Made by a program: the position numbers and the translations under genes. The notes below the pieces were generated by a model. The model made no database searches and had not been told where the DNA came from. It worked only from the letters and a program-made list of their open reading frames with translations. A stretch of DNA of 64,000 nt from JBFLYC01 sp040756735 (GTDB lineage Bacteria > Bacillota > DSM-16504 > Desulfitibacterales > Desulfitibacteraceae): NCBI GenBank assembly GCA_040756735.1, contig JBFLYC010000002.1, positions 62,001 through 126,000 on the forward strand. Reading direction: 5' to 3'. Positions 19,040 through 27,539 of the stretch are shown here, piece after piece; position 1 is the first letter of the stretch, and every line of letters begins with the position of its first letter.

Positions 19040-20419
19040 TTGGATGGTAAAAGTGTAGGAGTAGCCAGGGAATGCTGGAGAACAAAGTTTGGCTTCATTA
19101 TGGCTGCAGCAGGCTCGGCGGTAGGCTTGGGTAACATCTGGAGGTTCCCGTATCTGGCGGGAGAAAATGGGGGTGCGGCTTTTGTTTTCATTTATCTTAT
19201 TGCTGCCCTCTTAATAGGTTTTACTGTTATGATGTGTGAGTTTGCCATCGGTAGGGGCGGGCAGGCAAATGCTATTGGCTCATTCAGAAAACTTGCCCCT
19301 GGAACACCCTGGTGGATTACAGGGGCATTCGGCGTTTTAGCTGCATTTCTTATTTTATCCTTTTATGGTGTTGTCGCTGGATGGACCATGGCTTATGTGG
19401 TAAAAAGCGTGAGCGGCCAACTGGCAGGTGTGCCTGCTGATCAATTCCCGGACATTTTTGTCAGCTTGATCACTGACCCGGTTCAGCCAATTATATGGCA
19501 GGCAATCTTCATGGTCTTGACTATTGGAATCATTGCAGCAGGTGTTCAGTGCGGTATTGAAAGATGGAGCAAAATTTTAATGCCGGCTCTTATTGGTATC
19601 TTGTTCTTGCTTATTATCAGGGGCTTAACCCTTCAGGGCAGCGGTGCGGGCGTTTCCTTTTTCTTAAGTCCTGACTGGTCAGCTGTAACAGGCAAGACCT
19701 TCCTGGTTGCATTGGGACAGGCTTTCTTCTCTTTGAGTTTAGGTATGGGCACCATGATTACATATGGCAGCTACATTCAGAAGAAGGAAAATATGGCTAA
19801 TTCAGCTGTTACTGTAATCGGTCTTGACACAGGTATTGCTTTCCTGGCAGGATTTGCAATTTTCCCGGCAGTATTTGCAGCCGGAATGGACCCTGCAGGG
19901 GGACCTGGTCTTGTGTTCATGGTATTGCCAGCTGTGTTTGATACTATTCCTTTGGGACATTTCTTTGGTACTATTTTCTTCGTGCTGTTAGTTATTGCAG
20001 CCTTGACATCCGCAATTTCCATTTTGGAGGTTGTAGTTGCCTGGATAATGGAACAGTTCAATTGGAAGCGCAGCATGGCGGCAGTCGTTTTCGGAGGAAT
20101 AATTTTCCTGGTTGGTGTTACCGCATCGTTGTCCATGGGTGCATGGAGCCACATTACTGTTCCCTTCCCAGGTTTTGGAGATGTAATTCTCTTTGACTTG
20201 TATGACTATCTCTCAGGCAACGTGCTGCTGCCCCTTGGAGGTATGCTGATTTGTCTCTTTGCTATCTGGGTATGGAAGCCCCAGAACCTGTTCAAGGAAA
20301 TAACAAATGGCGGCGAACTCAGCTATGGCTGGCTGCCTGCCTTTAAGGTCATGGCAGGTATCATTGCGCCAATCATTATCCTGATAGTGTTGCTGAACGG
20401 TTTTGGCATCTTTGGCTAA
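19040..20419 (+). CDS. Sodium-dependent amino-acid transporter (NSS/SNF family)
   Basis: Na+-coupled symporter of the LeuT/MhsT fold. The TM1 family signature GSAVGLGNIWRFPYLAGENG is at about 23-42, containing the unwound substrate/Na+ site. 459 residues with about 11-12 hydrophobic helices, typical for bacterial members. Starts at TTG 19040 with AAGGAGG nine bases upstream; the nearby ATG 19044 is out of frame. Followed by an intrinsic terminator, so it is monocistronic. Its position after a surface protease is consistent with amino-acid uptake. The specific amino acid cannot be told from sequence. Confidence 0.92.
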   Translation: MDGKSVGVARECWRTKFGFIMAAAGSAVGLGNIWRFPYLAGENGGAAFVFIYLIAALLIGFTVMMCEFAIGRGGQANAIGSFRKLAPGTPWWITGAFGVLAAFLILSFYGVVAGWTMAYVVKSVSGQLAGVPADQFPDIFVSLITDPVQPIIWQAIFMVLTIGIIAAGVQCGIERWSKILMPALIGILFLLIIRGLTLQGSGAGVSFFLSPDWSAVTGKTFLVALGQAFFSLSLGMGTMITYGSYIQKKENMANSAVTVIGLDTGIAFLAGFAIFPAVFAAGMDPAGGPGLVFMVLPAVFDTIPLGHFFGTIFFVLLVIAALTSAISILEVVVAWIMEQFNWKRSMAAVVFGGIIFLVGVTASLSMGAWSHITVPFPGFGDVILFDLYDYLSGNVLLPLGGMLICLFAIWVWKPQNLFKEITNGGELSYGWLPAFKVMAGIIAPIIILIVLLNGFGIFG

Positions 20420-20497
20420 AACACTCAGGACCCATAAGACAGGGCCTAGGAGTCGGGAGCAGAATAATAATTTGGATGTTCTGACTTCTGACCACTA

Positions 20498-20540
20498 AAA
20501 AGGTTGAGGGGGTTTTTACCACCTCAGCCTTTTTATTTGC
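20498..20540 (+). terminator. Rho-independent terminator after the NSS symporter
   Basis: AAAAAGGTTGAGGGGG pairs with CCACCTCAGCCTTTTT around a TTTTTA loop, and the descending arm runs into CCTTTTTATTT. Two G-T or mismatched pairs only. Confidence 0.8.
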
Positions 20541-20622
20541 CCTTTTCCTCGGGGAAAAGATAATATATAATTCAAGGGGATATTCCTTACAGTGTCCATT
20601 GCTGATTTGGGGGGAAGATAAA

Positions 20623-22587
20623 TTGAATTATCATAAATGCTTTAGTTATTTTTTAATAGTTGTTCTGCTGGCAGGATTAGCTGCATCTGTTCACCTTGCC
20701 ATACAGCGCAGCAAATTGGAGCAGAATAATCGTCATGTGGAAGTAGCCCTGGAAAGTCAGGAAGTGGAGAAGCTTGCCCGTTACAGCGGCGGGAATGTGC
20801 CGGATGTCCTGGCACAGCTCCAAAGTACAGGGGCTTCAGGTATCCTGTTCAAAGAATTAGTTATCAGTGATCTAGAACCCCACATGGCCTGGGTGGTCTC
20901 AGGTTCTCAACTGCTATCTGGTTTATATGGTGAAAAATTTGGCAGCAATTTACACGGCATTCAAAAAGAATACAATTATATTGTGAGTACAGATAGCGCT
21001 GTTCATAAACAGGTGGCAGCCAATTTGTCCGCCAAGATTTTAGGAACCCATGTGCCGGAGGTTTCAGGCGAGGGCCTTTATCTGGTTGGTGTGCCTCTTA
21101 CCAGGGGCGAGCTTAGTTCAATCGGGCTTGGTTTTGATGAAGGTCTCATGAGTCTTGCAGCTTCCCAGGGGTTTAACCTCCTGGTTCAGATCAGGAATTG
21201 GCCTCAAAGTTCACCTGCAGGCATTAGAGAAGTGTTTAGACTACTAGAGCCATATAAAGGGAAGATTAGTACAGTACTATTTAATGACTTCATGCTGCCG
21301 GGTTTTCCAGAATATCTCCATATAGTAAATGCAGAGATAGAGAATTTGGGGGCGAGCTTTGCCTTTATTGAAACATTTATCTTTAAACAGCAAGGTGCAG
21401 CCCAATTGGGATTGGAAAAACCGAGAAATGTGGTACGCCTGCATTCTATTGGTTTGAATGAAATGGCAAATATGACACCTGACAGGGCCCTGGACAGGCT
21501 GGTGCTTGCTGTCACAGATCGCAATGTCAGGGTGCTGTTGACTCGCATGTTTTTTCACATGGATACCGATAATTGGCTGGAGGGTAATCTAAGATTTTTG
21601 GCTGGAGGCAACGGGTTTTCAGGTCTGGTGCCCTCCCTGGAAAAGGAAGGGTTTGTAGTAGGAAAAGCCAATCCATTTCCCCTGCATGTTACCTCTGCTG
21701 AAGCTGCTGGTATACTTCCCTTTATTGTGGGACTGGGGGCCATCAGCGGGGGAATCATTTTGTTGGGTTATGTAGGTATGCCTAGGCTTGGCCTGATACT
21801 TGGAGGATTGGGATTGCTGGGTTGGGCTGCAGTCTTTTTTGCGGCGTCCTTAACAGGCATTGGCTTAAAGCTAATGGCCCTGGCTTCGGTAGTTATATTT
21901 CCTACCCTGGCAATAGTTGTAATGTTAAGGGAAAAGGGTTGCACGTCTATTGGACAGGCAGTCTTGCGCCTGCTTATAGCTTCCGGTATTAGTCTTATTG
22001 GCGCAGTATTAATGGTTGGACTGCTTGCTAATTTAAACTTCATGTTAAAACTTGATCAGTTTGTAGGAGTTAAAGCTGCTCACGTGGTGCCCATTGTGCT
22101 GCTGCTCTTTTTCTTCTATTTCTGGAGGGACAGGCAGGACTGGCATTTACGAATCAAGTCCTTGATGGATACTGCTGTTACTAACAAGTATCTTTTGATT
22201 ACAGGATTTTTGGCTGTTGCCGTGTTAATATATGTTGCCAGAACAGGCAATGAAGGAGCTGCCATTTCCACCCTGGAGTTAAAGGTTAGGAGTCTGTTAG
22301 ACCAGTATCTTCTGGTTAGGCCGCGCACAAAGGAGTTTTTAGTAGGCCATCCCTTTATGCTGTTGGCATTTTACCTTGGTTACCGGTATGAGTATATACC
22401 CTTGTTGGTGTTAGGTTCTATAGGACAGATTTCCATGGTCAATACCTTTGCTCATGTGCATACACCCCTGGTTGTTTCATTGATTAGAACTTTTAATGGC
22501 TTGTGGTTGGGTATAATACTGGGTGTGATCTTAATTTTGCTTTGGAAAGGCTACAAATCACTGGAAAGCAGGTTGTTTAATGGTTAG
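20623..22587 (+). CDS. DUF5693-family membrane protein upstream of csaB
   Basis: Integral membrane protein of about 654 residues: one N-terminal helix (about 5-25), a long extracytoplasmic domain (about 30-365) that looks TIM-barrel-like (repeated strand-helix with EGLYLVGVPLTRGE, VRLHSIGLNEM), then roughly nine closely packed helices to the C-terminus. This arrangement and the position before csaB match the DUF5693 family, which is conserved next to csaB in Firmicutes. Function unknown; a role in making or exporting the secondary cell-wall polymer is inferred. TTG 20623 with GGGGGGAAG upstream is preferred to the in-frame TTG 20599. Overlaps csaB by 8 bases. Confidence 0.8.
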   Translation: MNYHKCFSYFLIVVLLAGLAASVHLAIQRSKLEQNNRHVEVALESQEVEKLARYSGGNVPDVLAQLQSTGASGILFKELVISDLEPHMAWVVSGSQLLSGLYGEKFGSNLHGIQKEYNYIVSTDSAVHKQVAANLSAKILGTHVPEVSGEGLYLVGVPLTRGELSSIGLGFDEGLMSLAASQGFNLLVQIRNWPQSSPAGIREVFRLLEPYKGKISTVLFNDFMLPGFPEYLHIVNAEIENLGASFAFIETFIFKQQGAAQLGLEKPRNVVRLHSIGLNEMANMTPDRALDRLVLAVTDRNVRVLLTRMFFHMDTDNWLEGNLRFLAGGNGFSGLVPSLEKEGFVVGKANPFPLHVTSAEAAGILPFIVGLGAISGGIILLGYVGMPRLGLILGGLGLLGWAAVFFAASLTGIGLKLMALASVVIFPTLAIVVMLREKGCTSIGQAVLRLLIASGISLIGAVLMVGLLANLNFMLKLDQFVGVKAAHVVPIVLLLFFFYFWRDRQDWHLRIKSLMDTAVTNKYLLITGFLAVAVLIYVARTGNEGAAISTLELKVRSLLDQYLLVRPRTKEFLVGHPFMLLAFYLGYRYEYIPLLVLGSIGQISMVNTFAHVHTPLVVSLIRTFNGLWLGIILGVILILLWKGYKSLESRLFNG

Positions 22588-23674
22588 AAAAGTAGCTATA
22601 TCAGGTTATTATGGCTTCCAAAATATTGGGGACGAAGCTGTATTATACAGTATGCTGCAGGCTTTGAACACCCAGGGGGGAGTGGAAGCCCTGGTCTTTT
22701 CCAATAACCCTGAATTCACTGAGAAGCAGTATGCTGTAGAATCTCTCAACCGTTGGAAGTTGGCATCCATTGGTAAGGGGCTGATGAAAAGTGACATGCT
22801 TCTTAGCGGCGGGGGCAGCCTGCTGCAGGATGTCACTGGTCCCAGGTCCCTAATCTATTATCTGGGAGTAGCTTTGTTAGCTAAACTCCTTGGTAAAAAA
22901 GTGGTCTTTTATGCGCAAGGCATAGGACCGGTTACTACTCCAGGAGGAAAGTTTCTGGTAAAATGGATTGCCAACAAGGTTGATTTGATTACCGTGCGGG
23001 ATGAAGGGTCAAAGAAACTCCTGCAGCAGTTGGGGGTTAGAAGGCCTGCAATCAAGGTGACTGCAGATGCAGTATTGGCAATCGATAAGGACAAGGTTGC
23101 AAGGGAAGCGGCTGCTAAGCTGCTGGAGGATCTGGGTGTGTCTTTAGATGGGCCGCCTATAATAGGCATATCTCTCCGTGATTGGAAAAATGCAGCAAAC
23201 TACAAAAAAGCTGTGGCTAAGACCTGTGACAGGTTAATTGAAAAAGGTTATAGGGTGATGTTCATTCCCTTTCATTTTCCTGGGGACATAGCGCCGGGCA
23301 GGGATACCATTAGAATGATGGAACATGGAGAGGAAGCAATACTTTTTAAGCAGCAGACAAATGTTGAAGAAATGCTGGGGTTGTTGGCCCATCTTCACAT
23401 GATTATTGGCATGCGGCTGCACTCTTTGATAATGGCAGCAGTTATGGGTGTGCCGATCATAGGCCTATCCTATGACCCAAAGGTTGACAGCTTCATGAAA
23501 TTGGCAGGGCAGCCCCTGGCAGGCAGGGCGGAAACCATAGACAGCGAACAACTGTGGCATGTAGTACAGGAAGCCCTGGAGCACAGGGAGGAAGATTTGC
23601 CTGAATACCTGAGAATAATTCAAGAGCTAAGGGAAAAGGCTTTAGAAACAGCCCGTTTGGCCCTGGAAGTGTGA
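22580..23674 (+). CDS. csaB: Polysaccharide pyruvyl transferase CsaB
   Basis: Adds pyruvate ketals to the secondary cell-wall polymer, the ligand recognised by SLH domains. Family features visible: N-terminal GYYGFQNIGDEAVLYSML (about 9-26), GGGSLLQDVTG, FYAQGIGPV, and the C-terminal HSLIMAAVMGVPIIGLSYDPK region. 364 residues is the usual length. Its presence explains how the SLH proteins at 1464 and 15638 would be retained at the cell surface. Co-transcribed and overlapping with the DUF5693 gene. The stop codon lies inside a large terminator hairpin. Confidence 0.93.
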   Translation: MVRKVAISGYYGFQNIGDEAVLYSMLQALNTQGGVEALVFSNNPEFTEKQYAVESLNRWKLASIGKGLMKSDMLLSGGGSLLQDVTGPRSLIYYLGVALLAKLLGKKVVFYAQGIGPVTTPGGKFLVKWIANKVDLITVRDEGSKKLLQQLGVRRPAIKVTADAVLAIDKDKVAREAAAKLLEDLGVSLDGPPIIGISLRDWKNAANYKKAVAKTCDRLIEKGYRVMFIPFHFPGDIAPGRDTIRMMEHGEEAILFKQQTNVEEMLGLLAHLHMIIGMRLHSLIMAAVMGVPIIGLSYDPKVDSFMKLAGQPLAGRAETIDSEQLWHVVQEALEHREEDLPEYLRIIQELREKALETARLALEV

Positions 23675-23720
23675 ACACACTCCAGGATGTCCCAAACGGG
23701 TAATTTTTATTTTTTTTTAG
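23652..23720 (+). terminator. Rho-independent terminator overlapping the csaB stop
   Basis: CCCGTTTGG (23652-23660) pairs with CCAAACGGG (23692-23700); an inner stem CCTGGAAGTGTG / CACACTCCAGG continues it. A T-rich run TAATTTTTATTTTTTTTT follows. The csaB stop TGA (23672-23674) lies in the loop side of the hairpin. Confidence 0.88.
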
Positions 23721-23842
23721 TAGTAGAATATTCTTTTTTGACATATAGAAGGGTAATTCTCTCCCTTGTAGAATATTAATATTAATAAATAATATAGCGG
23801 TTATTATAAAAACTTATGACTAGAATTTTAGGCGGGAAGAAT

Positions 23843-24193
23843 ATGAGACTTAGCAAAGTGAAAATATTATTGGCAGCTGAAGTATTGTGTGGAGAAGAGT
23901 ATTTGGACAGGGAAGTTGCCTGTGCCTTTGGATGCGACCTTTTAAGCGATGTGCTGGCTTTTACACCCTCAAATGTTTTACTTCTTACGGGTTTGGTAAA
24001 TAACCAGGTTTTACGCACAGCAGAACTCATTGAAGCTGCTGGCGTCGTCTTTGTTAGGGGTAAAAGACCTGCCCCAGAGGTTGTGGATTTGGCCAAAGAA
24101 AGAGGTATTCCACTCCTGGCTACTGATTACATGCTCTACGACAGCTGTGGGATTTTGTACCAGCATGGTTTAGCCGGCTGCAAAAAAGAGTAA
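23843..24193 (+). CDS. DRTGG-domain protein (first of two)
   Basis: About 116 residues matching the DRTGG regulatory domain: N-terminal MRLSKVKILLAAEVLCGEE, a glycine/Cys-containing CAFGCDLLSDVLAF and the terminal half with RGKRPAPEVVDLAKERGIPLL. Such small proteins occur in clostridial operons with sensory [FeFe]-hydrogenases, but their ligand is not established. ATG 23843 with GGGAAG upstream is preferred to the in-frame ATG 23816. First gene of the hydrogenase block; a paralogue is encoded at 26071. Confidence 0.82.
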   Translation: MRLSKVKILLAAEVLCGEEYLDREVACAFGCDLLSDVLAFTPSNVLLLTGLVNNQVLRTAELIEAAGVVFVRGKRPAPEVVDLAKERGIPLLATDYMLYDSCGILYQHGLAGCKKE

Positions 24194-24259
24194 AGAGTTA
24201 AGGTAGAGATGTTATAATGAGATAAAGATATCTATTATTATGAGGTCAAGAAATATCCA

Positions 24260-24703
24260 ATGGTGATGAATGGGAAACAACACAGACAGGAATTCAGTGT
24301 TAATTTCATGGATTTCATCGGCGCAGGGCAGGCCGCCAGTCAGATCAAGCTGCTGCTGCAAAAAGTAGGGTACGATCCCCTGGTCATCAGGAGAGCTTCC
24401 ATAGCAGCATATGAACTGGAGATGAATCTGGTTATTCATGGAGGCGGCGGCGCCTTAAGTGTTGTAATTAAGCCTGACAAAATAGAGTTACTGGCAGAGG
24501 ATGATGGGCCGGGGATTGCGGATCTTGATCTGGCCATGCAGGAGGGTTATTCTACTGCCCCCCTGAGCGTTAGGGAGATGGGATTTGGAGCCGGCATGGG
24601 ACTGCCCAATGTCAAAAAAAATACCGATGTGATTGAAATGAAGTCTGAGGTAGGTAAGGGTACCTGGATTAAAGCGGTTATCTTCACAAAAAATGAGGTG
24701 TAA
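24260..24703 (+). CDS. Anti-sigma-factor-type ATP-binding protein (HATPase_c)
   Basis: 147-residue GHKL ATPase domain of the RsbT/RsbW/SpoIIAB type. N box AAYELEMNLVIHGGGG (about 49-64), G1 box EDDGPGI (about 79-85), G2 box GFGAGMGLPNVKK (about 113-125). It has no sensor or phosphoacceptor domain, so it is probably a protein kinase or switch acting on a partner rather than a full histidine kinase. It ends 3 bases before the HydS-like gene, so the two are likely co-translated. Start could also be ATG 24266. Confidence 0.85.
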   Translation: MVMNGKQHRQEFSVNFMDFIGAGQAASQIKLLLQKVGYDPLVIRRASIAAYELEMNLVIHGGGGALSVVIKPDKIELLAEDDGPGIADLDLAMQEGYSTAPLSVREMGFGAGMGLPNVKKNTDVIEMKSEVGKGTWIKAVIFTKNEV

Positions 24704-24706
24704 CCC

Positions 24707-26074
24707 GTGAAACAGTATTATCATTCTGTAAGGCTAGTTAAAGACCTGTGCAAGGGCTGTACCAACTGCATCAAGCGATGTCCTACTGAAGCCATCAGGG
24801 TAAGGGACGGCAAGGCCAGGATTATTGAGGAGCTTTGTGTTGACTGCGGTGAATGTATACGCATCTGTCCCAACAGGGCAAAAATTGCTGTAGAGGATGG
24901 CCTGGACAAATTAAAAGAATATAAGTTTAATATTGCTTTGCCGGCGCCCTCATTTTATGGTCAATTTGATGCCAGGTATTCTCTGGAAGATATATTATCA
25001 GCATTGTTGCTTCTTGGTTTTGACGATGTATTTGAGGTAGCCCTGGCAGCTGAAGGGGTAACTTTAGCTACCCAGAAATATTTGAATGCTGGAGCAGGCG
25101 GCGTCAGGCCTGTCATTTCCCAGGCCTGCCCTGCTGTCATGGGATTAATTCAGGTGCGATTTCCCCTGTTATTGCAAAACATCGCTCCAATAGAATCCCC
25201 CATGAATATGGCTGCAAAAATAGCCAAAACCAGAGCCTCTAAAAGAACCGGGCTGAATATGGATGACATTGGGGCTTTCTTCATTACACCTTGCCCGGGC
25301 AAAATAACCTCTGTCCGGCAGCCGCCAGGTGATAACGAAATCTTTGTAGACGGCGCTCTTTCCATTGCTTCAGTCTATGGAATGGTCCTTGCAGCCCTAA
25401 ATAAAATTAAGGCAGGGCAGGGCCCAAAGCATAAGCCTGTGCAGTGCGCTTCAGGGGCAGGAATTGGCTGGGGACGTTCCGGCGGCGAAGTAAAAGCTTT
25501 AAACATGGGAACAATGCTGGCCGTGGATGGGATACACAATGTTATTAGTGTGTTAGAACAAGTGGAAAAGGGCGAGATGGATGATATAGATTACCTTGAA
25601 TGTCTTGCTTGTACAGGAGGCTGCATAGGGGGAAGTCTTACGGTAAAAAATCCCTTCCTGGCAAGGGTAAAGCTTAACCAGATGTCCCAGAAGGGTTCAG
25701 GTCCGGTCAGGGAGGACTTTATAAAGGAAATTGGACCCCTTGTGGAGCAAGGTTATTTTGGCCTTAGAGGGAAGATCCAGCCCAGGAAAGTGGAACCTTT
25801 AGACTGTGACCTGGCGACAGCCATTGTGAAGGCTGATCAGTTGGAGAAAGTTTTAGAGCAGCTGCCCGGCCTTGACTGCAGTTCCTGCGGGTGTCCAAAC
25901 TGCAGGGCCCTGGCAGAGGATATAGTAAGGGGATTGGCCCTTGAGACTGACTGTATCTTTAAGTTAAGAAAAAGAGTGGAGATACTGGCGGAAGAAGTAC
26001 TGGAATTAGCAAAAAAGGTCCCGCCGGCCATGGGCCATAGACATTATCATAAATCCACTCAGGAGGAGGAATGA
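24707..26074 (+). CDS. HydS-like sensory [FeFe]-hydrogenase homologue
   Basis: 455 residues. Two [4Fe-4S] motifs (CKGCTNCIKRCP and CVDCGECIRICP, about 18-60), an Fe-hydrogenase H-cluster domain (about 75-370) and a C-terminal Fe-S domain with CSSCGCPNC (about 388-396). The three H-cluster loops are present but altered: L1 reads SQACPAV (the proton-transfer Cys of TSCCP is Ala, the ligand Cys kept), L2 TPCPGK, L3 CTGGCIGG. Loss of that Cys is described for putative sensory (group D, HydS) enzymes, so H2 sensing rather than turnover is the likely role. GTG 24707 with GAGGTG upstream. Sits between an anti-sigma-type ATPase and a DRTGG gene. Confidence 0.85.
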   Translation: MKQYYHSVRLVKDLCKGCTNCIKRCPTEAIRVRDGKARIIEELCVDCGECIRICPNRAKIAVEDGLDKLKEYKFNIALPAPSFYGQFDARYSLEDILSALLLLGFDDVFEVALAAEGVTLATQKYLNAGAGGVRPVISQACPAVMGLIQVRFPLLLQNIAPIESPMNMAAKIAKTRASKRTGLNMDDIGAFFITPCPGKITSVRQPPGDNEIFVDGALSIASVYGMVLAALNKIKAGQGPKHKPVQCASGAGIGWGRSGGEVKALNMGTMLAVDGIHNVISVLEQVEKGEMDDIDYLECLACTGGCIGGSLTVKNPFLARVKLNQMSQKGSGPVREDFIKEIGPLVEQGYFGLRGKIQPRKVEPLDCDLATAIVKADQLEKVLEQLPGLDCSSCGCPNCRALAEDIVRGLALETDCIFKLRKRVEILAEEVLELAKKVPPAMGHRHYHKSTQEEE

Positions 26075-26424
26075 ATGTTGTGCTTTTATCGTTAGTTGCC
26101 CGTGAATTAAGTTTAAAGCCTTTAACTTCAGATTTGGCGGGTTGGGAGGATATTGAGGTCAAGGGAGGCTTTTGCTCAGACCTCTTAAGTGTGGTAATGG
26201 CAGAAGCTGCCCAGGGAGATTTATGGATTACCAGACAGGTTCACTTAAATGTGATAGCTGTAGCGGCCCTGGGAGAACTTGCCGGTATTATTGTATCAGG
26301 CAAGATGCCTGCTCCGGAAACCATTGCAAAGGCAGTCATTGAAAAAGTTCCCATGTTTTATAGCCAGGAACCGGCTTTTACTATAGCTGGAAAGCTTTAT
26401 TGCCTCTTGAATTCTGACTCCTGA
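26071..26424 (+). CDS. DRTGG-domain protein (second of two)
   Basis: 117-residue paralogue of the protein at 23843: shared pattern GGFCSDLLSVVMA versus GCDLLSDVLAF, and SGKMPAPETIAKA versus RGKRPAPEVVDLA. It begins with ATG overlapping the HydS stop (ATGA), with AGGAGGAG just upstream. The duplicated DRTGG genes flank the ATPase-HydS pair, which suggests that both belong to one signalling unit. Role unknown. Confidence 0.82.
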   Translation: MNVVLLSLVARELSLKPLTSDLAGWEDIEVKGGFCSDLLSVVMAEAAQGDLWITRQVHLNVIAVAALGELAGIIVSGKMPAPETIAKAVIEKVPMFYSQEPAFTIAGKLYCLLNSDS

Positions 26425-26425
26425 C

Positions 26426-26568
26426 TACTACAGCGAAAGGTTGCTCGTTTCGTTACATCGCTACGCCATGAGGACGGTTCCATCGTCTTCCCTTTGGACC
26501 TTCGCTGCGCTACGGTGACGCTCGAACCGTCCCCATGGCTTTGCTAATTGCTAAATTTCGCTGTAGTA
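26426..26568 (+). mobile_element. MITE-like hairpin element, copy 1
   Basis: A 143-base element with perfect 13-bp terminal inverted repeats, TACTACAGCGAAA (26426-26438) and TTTCGCTGTAGTA (26556-26568). Inside is a second inverted repeat CCATGAGGACGGTTC...GAACCGTCCCCATGG (26466-26538). The inner 73 bases recur, in opposite orientation and about 95% identical by eye, at 54910-54982. No coding capacity and no clear target-site duplication. Confidence 0.7.
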
Positions 26569-26599
26569 CTACTGACTTCTTAATAAAGTGGGTTAAAAA

Positions 26600-27361
26600 A
26601 TGACAGATAAATCCTTGGAAAACCTTAAACACTTAGTGAGAGCAGACCTGCATGTCCACTCATGTCTCTCTCCTTGTGCAAACAATAACATGGTACCCTT
26701 GAAAGTTTTGCAGGCTTGTTATGAACGACAGGTAAATATGGTTGCAATTACCGACCATAACTCTGTTGGCAATGCGGCGTCTTTTATAGAGGCGGCGAGA
26801 ATTTTTAAAGAAGGGGCCATAAAGGTTATTCCAGGTCTGGAAGTTCAAAGCAGGGAAGAAGTCCATGTAATCTGCCTCTTTAGTGAAATGGACATGGCTA
26901 AAAAATGCCAGGAAGTTGTGGATCAATACTTGCCTAACACCAAATGCAAAAGTGAACTCTTCGGTGATCAGCTCCTGGTTGACCCTGAAGGTTATGTAGT
27001 TGGATCAGAAGAAAGGCTGTTGTTGAATTCTCTAGACTTATCAGTTGACCAAATTGTGGAGATAGTCTGCAGCCTTGAAGGTTTAGCAATTGCCGCCCAT
27101 GTTGATAGACCATACTACAGCCTGCATGCCCTGCTGGGTTTTGTGCCGCAAGATTTGCATCTGGCTGCTGTGGAGATATCTGCAAGGGCTAATCCTGCTG
27201 AATGTGTACAAAAGATGAATTTAGGCCAGTTTGCAGTTATTTCATCTTCTGATGCCCACTACTTAAAGGATGTTGGCAAAGTTTGCACCTGTTTTACGGG
27301 AGAACCTTGTTTTGCTTCCCTAAAACAGGCTTTAAAGGGTAAAGAGGTGCGGATTGAATGA
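26600..27361 (+). CDS. PHP-domain phosphoesterase
   Basis: 253-residue PHP-superfamily metal-dependent phosphoesterase. Metal-binding motifs visible: DLHVHSCLSPC (about 16-26), AITDHNSVGNA (about 48-58), the glutamate in IPGLEVQSREEVHVI (about 79-93), AAHVDRP (about 170-176) and SSDAHYLKD near the C-terminus. Relatives include nucleotide or RNA 5' phosphoesterases. Placed between sensory and catalytic hydrogenase genes as in other clostridial hydrogenase operons; its link to hydrogenase function is unproven. Confidence 0.88.
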   Translation: MTDKSLENLKHLVRADLHVHSCLSPCANNNMVPLKVLQACYERQVNMVAITDHNSVGNAASFIEAARIFKEGAIKVIPGLEVQSREEVHVICLFSEMDMAKKCQEVVDQYLPNTKCKSELFGDQLLVDPEGYVVGSEERLLLNSLDLSVDQIVEIVCSLEGLAIAAHVDRPYYSLHALLGFVPQDLHLAAVEISARANPAECVQKMNLGQFAVISSSDAHYLKDVGKVCTCFTGEPCFASLKQALKGKEVRIE

Positions 27362-27382
27362 GGTCATGAGCAGGATGGAGCT

Positions 27383-27437
27383 TTCTGATTTCTGACTTCT
27401 GTTTTCTGACTTCTGACTTCTGACTTCTGTTTTCTGT
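27383..27437 (+). repeat. TTCTGACTTCTG low-complexity repeat
   Basis: Five to six imperfect repeats of TTCTGACTTCTG. The same sequence or its complement (AGAAGTCAGAA) occurs in short form near 1350, 5110, 20480, 26575, 47290 and 58090, always between genes. Confidence 0.7.
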
Positions 27438-27539
27438 AATTTGAGGGAGGTGATGTGCTAAAGGCGCAGCAGAAGAATTTTATAAGTGAAAGTGTAAATA
27501 AGGGCAAAAGAATTTTTCTAGAACAAAGGAGGTATTAAT

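Noticed and set aside
23738..23774. TTGACA and TAGAAT as a promoter for the DRTGG-HydS operon
   Set aside because: The spacing is 25 bases; no better -10 was found.
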